Shown piece after piece: positions 17,678 through 25,260 of a stretch of DNA of 64,000 nucleotides (positions are counted from its first letter, which is position 1; each line of letters opens with the position of its first letter). Origin of the DNA: Tumebacillus avium (lineage in GTDB: Bacteria; Bacillota; Bacilli; Tumebacillales; Tumebacillaceae); NCBI RefSeq assembly GCF_002162355.1, contig NZ_CP021434.1, positions 1,272,501-1,336,500 of the forward strand, in the 5' to 3' direction. Under the pieces are notes generated by a model. It searched no databases, was not told the DNA's origin, and saw only the letters and a list, made by a program, of their open reading frames with translations. The position numbers and the translations under genes are program-made.

Positions 17678-18169
17678 TCAAACCGTGGACAATGTCCGTT
17701 TCTTTTCTTCCAAGTATTGTAGTTGCCTTTTGAATACTTCTTCTCTTGGGACATACTTCAATGTTCCTTTCTTTAGCAGGGCATCAACCTTTTTCACTTT
17801 TTTAGTAATTTCCCTCTGTCTCTTTTCATTCTTAATTTCAACTTCAATTCCTTCCACCTCAAACGGATCACCGATAAAATCCTTGTGAACGAAGAACATG
17901 TTTTGAATAAGGAGGTAATTATCGTACTTGCTAATTTCCGGTACATGATGCACAAGGTCCTTCTTGGTTCGGGACAACTCTCTGTATTTTCCATTTTTGT
18001 CATCATCTTTTGAGATTGGAATACAGCAGTATGAATCCGGGAACTTTTCATCATTCAGTACTAGTAAGAGAGTCGGGCGACCATTCTTGACTGGTATGTT
18101 GTACACGCTCCAGTCACATACTTGATAGAATTCTTTTGACAATTTGTACACCTTAAACTTAGTAGCCAT
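17678..18169 (-). CDS. Type III toxin-antitoxin system toxin (ToxN/TenpN/CptN-like endoribonuclease)
   Basis: This 163-residue basic protein begins MATKFKVYKLSKEFY and has a compact core NGRPTLLLVL (29-38) and YCCIPISK (47-54), the Arg-Pro strand and IPLxS/K strand expected for type III toxins of the ToxN/AbiQ/TenpN group, followed by a long Lys/Glu-rich C-terminal helix. Such toxins are RNases that both process and are held by their repeat RNA antitoxin. ATG 18169 is chosen as GGAAGGAAG lies 9 bases upstream. The call rests mainly on context: three 45-nt repeats with pseudoknot potential and a terminator precede it. Base composition is AT-richer than neighbours, suggesting transfer. Confidence 0.75.
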   Translation of the reverse strand: MATKFKVYKLSKEFYQVCDWSVYNIPVKNGRPTLLLVLNDEKFPDSYCCIPISKDDDKNGKYRELSRTKKDLVHHVPEISKYDNYLLIQNMFFVHKDFIGDPFEVEGIEVEIKNEKRQREITKKVKKVDALLKKGTLKYVPREEVFKRQLQYLEEKKRTLSTV

Positions 18170-18206
18170 TTCGAACAACTTCCTTCCGAATTTTATTTTT
18201 CCTACA

Positions 18207-18247
18207 AACAAAAAAAGAGAAGTAGGTAAGTATCACCTACTTCTCTT
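18207..18247 (-). terminator. Terminator between antitoxin repeats and toxin gene
   Basis: Minus strand GAGAAGTAGGT pairs with ACCTACTTCTC and is followed by TTTTTTTG. In type III systems a leaky terminator here sets the ratio of antitoxin RNA to toxin message. Confidence 0.85.
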
Positions 18248-18302
18248 TCAGTATACCGCTTTTTTCATGCAAGCACTACAAAAAAATTTGCAAAAGTCAT
18301 GC

Positions 18303-18437
18303 AAATTTACCTATCCGTTTTGTTTGAGTTGCATACGGACCAGCAACAAATTTACGCATCCGTTTTGTTTGAGTTGCATACGGACCAGCAACAAATTTAC
18401 GCATCCGTTTTGTTTGAGTTGCATACGGACCAGCAAC
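18303..18437 (-). ncRNA. Type III antitoxin RNA: three 45-nt tandem repeats
   Basis: Three head-to-tail 45-base units (18303-18347, 18348-18392, 18393-18437) differ only near one end of the first. In the minus-strand RNA each unit starts GUUGC UGGUCCGUAU GCAAC: a five-pair stem whose loop segment UCCGU can pair with ACGGA about 15 bases downstream, an H-type pseudoknot. Repeats of 34-50 nt folding as pseudoknots, followed by a terminator and a toxin gene, define type III antitoxins. Confidence 0.85.
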
Positions 18438-18448
18438 AACTTGACACA

Positions 18449-18477
18449 ATAATATCACGTCAGGGCAACTTTCACAA
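18449..18477 (-). promoter_or_regulatory. Promoter of the type III antitoxin-toxin transcript
   Basis: Minus strand -35 TTGTGA (18472-18477) and -10 TATTAT (18449-18454) are 17 bases apart; the expected start point is only a few bases before the first repeat. Confidence 0.75.
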
Positions 18478-18607
18478 GCACAAGTATTTGGAAACAGCTT
18501 CCCTAGTGATGCATCTTGTTCTAAGATAACATGATTACGCTTTAAGTATACACCATTCGAGATCATTATATGCACTCAATATCAAAAGGTGAAACGAACG
18601 TTAGGTT

Positions 18608-18895
18608 TTATACCTCCACTTCATACACATCCACAGTCGGAGACAGGCCAAGTTCGCGGCGCGTTTCGAGGCAGACCTGGATCGCCTCCCTGATGTTGGC
18701 CAAAGCGTCTTCGAGCGTTCTCCCTTCTGTGACACAGCCGGGAATCGATGGGCATTCCACGACGTACATCCCTTCTTCATCTTGCGTGACGATCACCTGA
18801 TATTTGGCCATGAGCGGTTCACCGTCCGTAACATAGAGTCTTGTGTTACGTTTATGATGCACATGTTGCACAGATTCCCAGACATTCAGGTTCAT
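18608..18895 (-). CDS. HicB-like (UPF0150 family) protein
   Basis: Residues 29-95 form a HicB-type partial RNase H fold: MAKYQVIVTQDEEGMYV, CPSIPGCVTEG, ALANIREAIQVCLE. Such proteins usually pair with a HicA toxin, but no hicA lies on either side, so this is an orphan antitoxin or a family member with another task. ATG 18895 has AAAGGTG 8 bases upstream; ATG 18811 would give just the core domain. The 28-residue N-terminal extension is not recognised. Confidence 0.75.
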   Translation of the reverse strand: MNLNVWESVQHVHHKRNTRLYVTDGEPLMAKYQVIVTQDEEGMYVVECPSIPGCVTEGRTLEDALANIREAIQVCLETRRELGLSPTVDVYEVEV

Positions 18896-18950
18896 GTTGA
18901 CCGCACCTTTCGTATCGCTATTTAGTTTTGTATGATCTTTTCGCCAACTG

Positions 18951-19685
18951 CTACACTTTCCCTGCCGCTATAACCATAATGTTTTGCACTTGGAGCCGCT
19001 GCCGAATCGCCTCTGCAAACGTCAGCGCGTGGGGGCCGTCGCCGTGGATGCAGACGGTGTCTGCAAGGACTGTGCCATCGCGCACCAGGCGGATGACTTG
19101 GGCGGCGGCGAGGGCCGGGTCGTGGATCAGGGCGCCTGGCTCTGTGCGTGGGGTGAGGGTGCCGTCCGGTTGGTAGGTGCGGTCGGCGAAGACTTCGTGG
19201 GCGGTGCGCAGGCCGGTTTGCTCGCCTGCCTTGACGAGCTGGCTGCCGGAGAGTCCATACAGGATCAGCTCCGGGTCCACCGCGTATACCGCTTCGGCGA
19301 TCGCGCGGGAGAGCTCCGCATCTTTTGCCGCCATGTTGTATAAGGCCCCGTGCGGCTTCACATGCTGCATCTTGCCGCCGGATGCTTTGACAAAAGCGTT
19401 CAAGGCACCGATCTGATAAAGGGTCATGTCATATGCTTCCTGTGGCGAGACGGCCATGTTCCGCCGCCCAAAGCCGACGAGATCGGGCAGGCCGGGGTGC
19501 GCGCCGATGGCGACTCCTTGGGCCAGCGCCATCTCCACCGTCCGGCGCATCACCGACGGATCGCCCGCATGGAACCCGCAGGCGATGTTCGCCGACGTCA
19601 CATACGCCAAAATCTCCTCATCCCGCCCCAGCTCATACACGCCAAAACTCTCGCCCATGTCACAGTTCAGATCCACTCGCAGCAT
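18951..19685 (-). CDS. pxpA: 5-oxoprolinase subunit A (LamB/YcsF family)
   Basis: This 244-residue protein has the family start [12 protein letters not shown], the metal-site-like region [12 protein letters not shown] and VKPHGALYN. PxpA with PxpB and PxpC hydrolyses 5-oxoproline to glutamate using ATP; 5-oxoproline forms spontaneously from glutamine and is harmful. It is the third gene of the operon in the order B-C-A, 18 bases after pxpC, with AAAGGAGG before ATG 19685. Confidence 0.95.
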   Translation of the reverse strand: MLRVDLNCDMGESFGVYELGRDEEILAYVTSANIACGFHAGDPSVMRRTVEMALAQGVAIGAHPGLPDLVGFGRRNMAVSPQEAYDMTLYQIGALNAFVKASGGKMQHVKPHGALYNMAAKDAELSRAIAEAVYAVDPELILYGLSGSQLVKAGEQTGLRTAHEVFADRTYQPDGTLTPRTEPGALIHDPALAAAQVIRLVRDGTVLADTVCIHGDGPHALTFAEAIRQRLQVQNIMVIAAGKV

Positions 19686-19703
19686 CTCTCTGCCCCTCCT
19701 TTT

Positions 19704-20759
19704 TTATCTCCGAAGCGCCAGCCCAACCCGCAGTTGCGCCAAGTCCCGCTCCCTTTGCAAAAGCGCCGCTTGCGCCACCTGCAGCGACACTTCCTGAAAG
19801 CGCACCTTTGCGCCCGGCCTGACTCCTGCCAGCACAGGCAAATCCACCATGATCACCTGCGCGATCCTCGGATAGCCGCCCGTCGTCTGGCGGTCGGCCA
19901 TCAGCACGATCGGATTTCCCTCCACCGGCACTTGCACCGTGCCCATCGTCACCGCTTCCGAGATCATCTCGCGCGGCGCAGACAACTTCAGCGTCTCCCC
20001 CTGCAAGCGATACCCCATGCGGTCCGACTGCGGCGAGACGGCAAACTCCGCCTGAAACAGCCGCTCGCGGCTCGACTCCGCAAACCAGTCAAACTCCCGC
20101 CCCCGCGTCACGCGCACCACCGGGTGCTCCGCATAGGCCGGCAACAACCCCGCCGCCGGAAAAATCGGCTCCGCTGCCCAAGCCGCATCGCCTGCACAAG
20201 CCGAACTGCCTGCCCCACCTGCACCGTCTTCCCCAGTCGCACTTCCTGCCTGCGCCCGCAGCCTTGCCATCCGCACCTTCTGCTGCGTACTCATCTCGCC
20301 CACCGGCAACACATCCCCTTCCCGCAGCGCCCGACCCTCCAGACCGCCCAGACCTCCCCGCAAAAAGGTGCTCCGGCTGCCCATCACCTCCGGCACCGCC
20401 AAGCCGCCTGCGACCGCCAGATAGGCTCGGCACCCAACGACCGCCCGTTTCAGTTCCAACACGCTCCCCTCCTGCACCCACACCGGCTGCCACGACGGCA
20501 CTTCCACCCCGTCGACCACAGGCGCAAAATCGCCTCCGCAAATAGCGACCAGCCCTTCCTGCCGAAACAGCAGCTTGGGCCCGGTCAGCGTCACTTCCAG
20601 CCCGGCTGCCCGCTCCGCATTCCCGACCAGCAGGTTTGCCACGCGCAAAGCAAACGCGTCCATCGCGCCGCTGACGACCACGCCCTGCTGCTGATACCCG
20701 TACCGCCCCAGATCCTGCACCGTCGTCAAAAGCCCGGCCTTCTGCACCTCCAAACTCAC
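19704..20759 (-). CDS. pxpC: 5-oxoprolinase subunit C (KipA/AHS2 family)
   Basis: The 351-residue protein carries the AHS2/biotin-dependent carboxyltransferase-like fold of PxpC (KipA): VQKAGLLTTVQDLGR at the start, GAMDAFALRVANLLVGN, RMGYRLQG, QTTGGYPRI. It acts with PxpB in the phosphoryl-transfer half reaction of 5-oxoprolinase. GTG 20759 overlaps the pxpB stop (GTGA) with GGAGG 10 bases upstream. Residues about 170-200 hold an Ala/Gly-rich insert (TGEDGAGGAG) not seen in most homologues. Confidence 0.93.
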   Translation of the reverse strand: MSLEVQKAGLLTTVQDLGRYGYQQQGVVVSGAMDAFALRVANLLVGNAERAAGLEVTLTGPKLLFRQEGLVAICGGDFAPVVDGVEVPSWQPVWVQEGSVLELKRAVVGCRAYLAVAGGLAVPEVMGSRSTFLRGGLGGLEGRALREGDVLPVGEMSTQQKVRMARLRAQAGSATGEDGAGGAGSSACAGDAAWAAEPIFPAAGLLPAYAEHPVVRVTRGREFDWFAESSRERLFQAEFAVSPQSDRMGYRLQGETLKLSAPREMISEAVTMGTVQVPVEGNPIVLMADRQTTGGYPRIAQVIMVDLPVLAGVRPGAKVRFQEVSLQVAQAALLQRERDLAQLRVGLALRR

Positions 20760-21460
20760 CGTCCGTCCACCTCCCACGCCGCAAACTCCTCGTGCGAAAC
20801 CGCCCGAAAGCGCACCACATCTCCGGCCTGCAGCACGCTTGGCACCTCCCGTTCTGGCCGAAACAGCGGCATCGGCGTCCGCCCGATCAACTGCCAGCCG
20901 CCCGGCGTTTCCAGCGGATAGACCCCGGTCTGTTTCCCCGCGATGCCCACACTCCCGGCTGGAATCGCCAGCCTTGGCGTCGCACGGCGCGGTGCCGCGA
21001 CCTTCTCCGACAGCCCGCCCAAATAAGGAAACCCCGGCGCAAACCCGATCATATACACCAGATACTCACCACTGGTGTGGATCGCGACCACTTCTTTCTC
21101 CGTCAGCCCATTATGCGCCGCCACAAACCCCAAGTCCGGCCCCATCTCCCCGCCATAACAGACCGGAATCTCGACCACCTTTGGTGCAAAAGCCACGTCA
21201 GCAGGCAGCGACCCCAGCACGTCTTCAATCAACACGCAGACCTGATCATAACCCCCGTTCAAAACAACCGGATTATAATACACCGTCACCGAAGCAAACG
21301 CCGGCACGACCTCCACCAGCCACGAAAACGCCCTCGCCTCCAAGCTCCGCGTCAGCACCTGCACCCGCTGATGCGTCGCGCTGTCGATCCCGTCGCCCAG
21401 CTTCACTACCACCGCCGCGTCTCCCAGCGGGAACAGCTCATACCTGAAACCCATCCCCAC
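20756..21460 (-). CDS. pxpB: 5-oxoprolinase subunit B (KipI/AHS1 family)
   Basis: This 234-residue protein shows the AHS1 signature: FPLGDAAVVVKLGD near the start, YNPVVL, GFAPGFPYLGGL and GSVGIAGKQTGVYPLETPGG-like core about 185-205. In Bacillus KipI also inhibits the sporulation kinase KinA, so a regulatory side role is possible but not shown. The GTG at 21460 has GGAGG 9 bases upstream; an ATG six bases further in is the alternative. First gene of pxpBCA. Confidence 0.93.
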   Translation of the reverse strand: MGMGFRYELFPLGDAAVVVKLGDGIDSATHQRVQVLTRSLEARAFSWLVEVVPAFASVTVYYNPVVLNGGYDQVCVLIEDVLGSLPADVAFAPKVVEIPVCYGGEMGPDLGFVAAHNGLTEKEVVAIHTSGEYLVYMIGFAPGFPYLGGLSEKVAAPRRATPRLAIPAGSVGIAGKQTGVYPLETPGGWQLIGRTPMPLFRPEREVPSVLQAGDVVRFRAVSHEEFAAWEVDGR

Positions 21461-21492
21461 ACTGCACCCCCTCCCGTCAACTCAACATCATC

Positions 21493-21527
21493 CAACCTGC
21501 AACCTGCAACCTGCAACCTGCAACCTG
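21493..21527. repeat. Heptanucleotide microsatellite (CAACCTG x5)
   Basis: Five perfect copies of CAACCTG lie in the gap between pxpB and mscL, followed by a partial sixth. A slip-prone tract about 35-70 bases upstream of pxpB could alter promoter spacing. Confidence 0.9.
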
Positions 21528-21650
21528 CTCCAACCCGCATCCATCCGCACCTATTTCCAAAAATCTTACCACCGAACCGACCGACCTGCATAGCCAGTCC
21601 CGAACTCTGTTACAATGAAAAGAACTCACCTCTGAAAGGAGCCGATCCCT

Positions 21651-22124
21651 ATCATCATCAAAGAATTCCGCGAGTTCGCAACCAAAGGCAACATCTTCGA
21701 CTTGGCCATCGGTGTCGTGATCGGGGCCGCATTTGGCAAAATCGTCACTTCGTTCACCAACGACATCCTGATGCCGCCGATTGGGCTTTTGCTGGGCCAG
21801 GTTGATTTTTCCAACCTGTACATCAATCTGTCGTCCACCTCCTACGCCTCGCTCGCCGAAGCGCAAAAAGCGGGAGCGCCGACGATCAACTACGGGCTGT
21901 TCATCAACAACGTCCTGGACTTCCTGATCATCGCCTTTACCATCTTCCTCGTCATCCGTCAGCTCAACAAGCTCAAGCGCAAAAAAGACACCCCTGCAGT
22001 TGCGGCCGCCGACCCAACGACCAAAGACTGCCCCTACTGCCTCGAAACCATCCCGCTCAAAGCCACCCGCTGCGGCCACTGCACCTCCCTCCTCGAAGAC
22101 CCCCCTGCTTCTACTCACCCTTGA
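21651..22124 (+). CDS. mscL: Large-conductance mechanosensitive channel with C-terminal zinc ribbon
   Basis: The frame [32 protein letters not shown] is a clear MscL start (about 157 residues in all); TM1 about 18-44 and TM2 about 80-105. MscL opens under membrane tension to release solutes. No ATG, GTG or TTG exists between the upstream in-frame stop (21633) and residue 18, while AAGGAG ends 9 bases before ATC 21651, so ATC seems to be the start codon. The C-terminus adds a short zinc-ribbon (CPYC ... RCGHC, about 127-145) that most MscL proteins lack. Confidence 0.88.
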   Translation: MIIKEFREFATKGNIFDLAIGVVIGAAFGKIVTSFTNDILMPPIGLLLGQVDFSNLYINLSSTSYASLAEAQKAGAPTINYGLFINNVLDFLIIAFTIFLVIRQLNKLKRKKDTPAVAAADPTTKDCPYCLETIPLKATRCGHCTSLLEDPPASTHP

Positions 22125-22131
22125 GACCCAA

Positions 22132-22158
22132 CAAAAAAAGCGGAGCCACCGGCTCCGC
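22132..22158 (-). terminator. Terminator of the DUF350 operon
   Basis: Minus strand GCGGAGCC GGT GGCTCCGC is followed by TTTTTTTGTTG; it serves the convergent minus-strand operon ending at 22166. Confidence 0.85.
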
Positions 22159-22165
22159 ACACTCC

Positions 22166-22600
22166 TTAATAAGAAATCAAAGCCGCCATCAAAATCCCCG
22201 AAGCAATGCTCAGCCGCGACGTAAAAATCCCCACTGACACATTGCCCTTTGGAATCTCCGAAACGACCTTAAACGGCGTCACCAACTCAAACAGGTAAAA
22301 CACCGCCACTTGGAACACCGTCCCCAGCACGCCCCAGATCACCAAGTCGACCAGATTGACCGAATGATACACCGCCGATGCCAGCACGATCGCCAGACCG
22401 ATCACCTTGCCGCCCAGATCATGCGCCGCCGCCTTCGCCGCGTTCACCTTCCTCGGGTCATTCACATCTGCGCCTTCCGCCACCAAACCGTATTCCTTAT
22501 AAGGCGTCGTGATCATAAACACGAACAATCCAAAGCCCAGAATCGGCAGCGCCACCCCTAAATAGATCAAAAAGTTCAAAATGCCTTCCCACTGCGACAT
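22166..22600 (-). CDS. DUF350 family membrane protein
   Basis: This 144-residue protein has four helices and the DUF350 pattern (YLGVALPILGFGLFVFMITTPY, VNAAKAAAHDLGGKVIGLA, DLVIWGVLG). DUF350 proteins have no known activity but recur next to ATP-grasp ligases of the glutathionylspermidine synthase type, as here. ATG 22600 is chosen (GAGAGGAGG upstream). It is the last of four minus-strand genes. Confidence 0.88.
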   Translation of the reverse strand: MSQWEGILNFLIYLGVALPILGFGLFVFMITTPYKEYGLVAEGADVNDPRKVNAAKAAAHDLGGKVIGLAIVLASAVYHSVNLVDLVIWGVLGTVFQVAVFYLFELVTPFKVVSEIPKGNVSVGIFTSRLSIASGILMAALISY

Positions 22601-22626
22601 CAAAAAAGCCTCCTCTCAACAGTCAA

Positions 22627-23862
22627 CTATTCTTTAATACCTACGGGCAAAAAGTACGACAAATTCCCCGTGATCTTCCCGCCAATTCTCGCATTGATCG
22701 CCGAAGCCTTACCGCCGATCCAAAACGATCCCCAGAGCAGATGCCCCCGATACAGACCTTTCAGCGTCTGCACCTCGACCGTCTCCATCTCGACCAGCTC
22801 CTGATAGATCATCGGCTGCTCCCAATAAAACTCCTCAACGTCCTGCTCAATCGGCTGCCCGTCAGCAGCAAACAGCGACACCGCCCCGCCTTCGCGTCCA
22901 AAAATCGGTTTGGCAACAAACGCCTTCTCACCCAAAAACCGATTCTCCAAATACGTCGGCAGCATATACCGCGCAATCACAGCGTGCTCATCCTCCGTAA
23001 AAAACTGCCCCTGCTCATGCAAATTCCAGATCAGCGCCTGCAGCGCCTTCGTCTGCGCCACAAACCCGGACGGCGGATTGATAATCGCCAAGCGCCCCTC
23101 TGCGATCAACCGCAAAACATGCTCCCCCGTCGGGTAGCCGTCCTCATCGCGGTCTTCCACCAGCTTCTCCAGCGCATGCAGCCGGTACAAAACGTCAACC
23201 GGTACCATCTCCTCGCCTTCCAGCGCATACAACAGATCATCCTGCACGCGCAGATCGGCCAAAGCGACAAATTTCCCGGGCAATCCTGATGCATCCAACA
23301 GATACTTCGTTGTCCCGGCATCTTCCTCATGCCAGTCCAGCGCCGAAAACCAGATTCGCTCCACCGGCCGCCCTTCCCGCGCATACGCCGCCGTGATCTC
23401 GCCAAACGCTTTGGCAAACTGCCCGGCCATGCCTTCGTTCGGATTCTGCACCCCGTAGTGCGCGCAGACCCGCCCGTTCACATGGAACGCTTCCACAATC
23501 CCCGTCGGCGTGTCCGCGTTCAGTTCCAGCATCTTCAAGCCGTCTTTCGTCGGCGCAAAGTCAAACCGCCCAACCACCGTCGCGTGCGGCACCGGCATGC
23601 TGACCCGCACGGCGGCCAACGCTTCCGGCGGAATGCCCAGCTCCAGCAGCAGCTGATCCTCGCCCTGCTGAATCACCCCAACCATCTTCGTAAAAATCGC
23701 CCCGAGCCGCTCCGTCGCCTCTGCCATCTCCTGCCGCTGTTCGGCGGTGATCAGATGCAGACCGGCTAGCGCATACTCTTCTCCGTACATCCAGTCCCAC
23801 GTAAAAATGCCTTCCGCTTGCAAAGACTGATAGATCTGCTCCCGACGCATTTCGTAGTTCAT
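22627..23862 (-). CDS. Glutathionylspermidine synthase family ATP-grasp protein (YjfC-like)
   Basis: The 411-residue protein matches the ligase domain of glutathionylspermidine synthase: TWDWMYGEEY-like start, LELNADTPTGIVEAF, NPPSGFVAQTKALQ, KPIFGREGGAVSLF near 320-333 (ATP-grasp lysine and Gly-rich loop), and the C-terminal GSFWIGGKASAINARIGGKIT. These enzymes join an amine to a carboxylate with ATP; for stand-alone bacterial members the substrate is unknown. Neighbours (DUF350, lipoprotein) suggest an envelope-linked peptide or amide product. Confidence 0.9.
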   Translation of the reverse strand: MNYEMRREQIYQSLQAEGIFTWDWMYGEEYALAGLHLITAEQRQEMAEATERLGAIFTKMVGVIQQGEDQLLLELGIPPEALAAVRVSMPVPHATVVGRFDFAPTKDGLKMLELNADTPTGIVEAFHVNGRVCAHYGVQNPNEGMAGQFAKAFGEITAAYAREGRPVERIWFSALDWHEEDAGTTKYLLDASGLPGKFVALADLRVQDDLLYALEGEEMVPVDVLYRLHALEKLVEDRDEDGYPTGEHVLRLIAEGRLAIINPPSGFVAQTKALQALIWNLHEQGQFFTEDEHAVIARYMLPTYLENRFLGEKAFVAKPIFGREGGAVSLFAADGQPIEQDVEEFYWEQPMIYQELVEMETVEVQTLKGLYRGHLLWGSFWIGGKASAINARIGGKITGNLSYFLPVGIKE

Positions 23863-23874
23863 GCCAGGCTCCGC

Positions 23875-24327
23875 TTACGACGAGCTCGACTTCGAAGACG
23901 ACCCGATGCCGCCTTTCGACCCGGAGGAGACCCCGGTATTCGAACCAGATGTCGACTTGCCCGGGGACACGACCGACCCCGTCCCGGAGCTCGACTTCGG
24001 CGGGGTCACCGTGCTGCCCGAACCGTTCTTCCCGGTACCGGAGCTGCTGCCCGAATTGGCCCGTTTCGCCGAGCGATACACCTTGCCGTCATTGCCCGGA
24101 TAATACCCTTTTTTGTAATACTGCTTGTGGCTGCCAATGTAAATAAACCCGTACGAGTGGTCCACCACATTGTCGCTGTCATCGCAGTAGCCGTTGTCAT
24201 CGTCGTCGTAGCAGATGCCTTCCTGCTGCTGCACGACCGTATCATCGTCACCGCACCCGACAAGCGCCGTGCCCGCGACCAATACCGTCGCTGCAAACAA
24301 ACTGACCAGCTTGGTCGTTTTCTCCAT
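23875..24327 (-). CDS. Ser/Gly-rich lipoprotein of the ATP-grasp operon
   Basis: A 150-residue protein with signal peptide and lipobox (VLVAGTALVGCGDDD, Cys about 25), an acidic middle (YDDDDNGYCDDSD) and a low-complexity Ser/Gly/Thr tail ending KSSSS. It should be anchored on the outer face of the cell membrane. Its ATG shares the A of the upstream TAA (TAATG), and the ATP-grasp gene begins 12 bases after its stop, so it belongs to that operon. The Ser/Lys-rich tail could be the target of the ligase; this is inference. Confidence 0.8.
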   Translation of the reverse strand: MEKTTKLVSLFAATVLVAGTALVGCGDDDTVVQQQEGICYDDDDNGYCDDSDNVVDHSYGFIYIGSHKQYYKKGYYPGNDGKVYRSAKRANSGSSSGTGKNGSGSTVTPPKSSSGTGSVVSPGKSTSGSNTGVSSGSKGGIGSSSKSSSS

Positions 24328-24791
24328 TATCGCTCCCCCTTCCACTCCGTCGGTGTTCCATAAAACACATACACTTGGCGGTCCTCATCCACTTCGGTCG
24401 AGGAGCGCTCCCATTCGCGCCCGCCCAGGTACAGATAATTCGCCTGCAAATGCAGCAGCACATCGTCTTCCGATTTGAACTCATACGTATGAACCAATGG
24501 ATAAATAACAGTACCATCCTTATATTCTCGAAGCTCCAGACGAATGCCTGCCTGTTGCGCCAGCGGGTGCAGCGTCGAATCGATCACCTGCTCATCATCC
24601 GCCGCTTCCACATAGATCACATGCACATCCGCTTCGATCGCTGTCGATGTCTTGTTGTAAATCGTGCGTTCCTTCACAAAATAATCGCAGGCAAAGCGCA
24701 TCAAGATCTCCCGCTTCTCCACCGCATCATACGCATAAAGCACGGGAAACTCCTGCCGTTCATCAAGCAGCCGATACTCCAGTTTCGCCAT
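24327..24791 (-). CDS. Hypothetical protein, first gene of the ATP-grasp/DUF350 operon
   Basis: This soluble acidic protein of 154 residues (MAKLEYRLLDERQEFPVLYAYD start; EADVHVIYVEAADDEQV; WERSSTEVDEDRQVYVFY near the end) has no signal peptide or membrane helix and no motif I recognise. GGAGGAGGGG precedes ATG 24791. Strict overlap with the lipoprotein gene (TAATG) ties it to the operon. Confidence 0.8.
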   Translation of the reverse strand: MAKLEYRLLDERQEFPVLYAYDAVEKREILMRFACDYFVKERTIYNKTSTAIEADVHVIYVEAADDEQVIDSTLHPLAQQAGIRLELREYKDGTVIYPLVHTYEFKSEDDVLLHLQANYLYLGGREWERSSTEVDEDRQVYVFYGTPTEWKGER

Positions 24792-24902
24792 CCTTGTTCC
24801 CCTCCTCCTGTCTATCTTTCATATACGTACCATCCCCCAAAAGGATGCAAGGAAAAACACGAACATTCAGGGAGCCAATATCTCCTTTTGTTCACTTTCC
24901 TC

Positions 24903-24931
24903 TTGTCAACGCTTGCACACCTGTGTTAAAT
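24903..24931 (+). promoter_or_regulatory. Probable promoter of the orphan purine riboswitch
   Basis: TTGTCA (24903-24908) and TTAAAT (24926-24931) are 17 bases apart and lie about 45 bases before the aptamer. Confidence 0.5.
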
Positions 24932-24974
24932 TGTAAGAGGAAAGAGCACGCAAGACAATAACAAGTACCACCAC

Positions 24975-25039
24975 CTCGTATAATCGTGGGAATCGGCCCA
25001 CAAGTCTCTACCGGATGACCGGAATCATCCGACTACGAG
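24975..25039 (+). promoter_or_regulatory. Purine (guanine-type) riboswitch aptamer without a downstream partner gene
   Basis: P1 CUCGUA/UACGAG, J1/2 UAUAAUC, P2 GUGGG/CCCAC with loop AAUCGG, J2/3 UCUCUACC, P3 GGAUGA/UCAUCC with loop CCGGAA and J3/1 GACUA match the purine riboswitch. The C in GACUA corresponds to C74 (guanine/hypoxanthine class; adenine switches have U). A terminator follows, but the next plus-strand gene is a protein kinase 500 bases away behind a second terminator; no purine gene is present. Confidence 0.85.
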
Positions 25040-25078
25040 TGAAAACGCTTCCCCAACTCAGGCTAATTGGCGAACAAT

Positions 25079-25138
25079 AGCCCGGAGGGACAGGTTTCAC
25101 TTGTGATCACAAGCGGACCTGAACTTTCCGGGCTTTCT
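25079..25138 (+). terminator. Expression-platform terminator of the purine riboswitch
   Basis: AGCCCGGA pairs with TCCGGGCT, enclosing CAGGTTTC and CTTGTGATCACAAG stems, and is followed by TTCTT. Its tail of T is short. Confidence 0.7.
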
Positions 25139-25216
25139 TGAAGTTTTACACACCTTTGCTTGTTACTGAGGCCATGCGTCTCATTAACAATATAGATGCA
25201 TCCCTCCCCAATGTTG

Positions 25217-25256
25217 GGCCCTTCCTTTGCGAGAGAGGAAGGGCCACTTTTATTTT
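25217..25256 (+). terminator. Plus-strand terminator downstream of the riboswitch
   Basis: GGCCCTTCC pairs with GGAAGGGCC and is followed by ACTTTTATTTT. It would end any short riboswitch read-through transcript before the kinase gene. Confidence 0.75.
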
Positions 25257-25260
25257 CTCG

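Noticed and set aside
18170..18211. Toxin start at ATG 18211
   Set aside because: It would lie in the terminator tail; ATG 18169 has its own ribosome site.
18303..18437. Short CRISPR array
   Set aside because: The 45-bp units follow each other without spacers and no cas gene is present; promoter, terminator and toxin-like gene fit a type III antitoxin.
18608..18895. HicAB toxin-antitoxin pair
   Set aside because: Only the HicB-like part is present; no HicA frame lies within 400 bases on either side.
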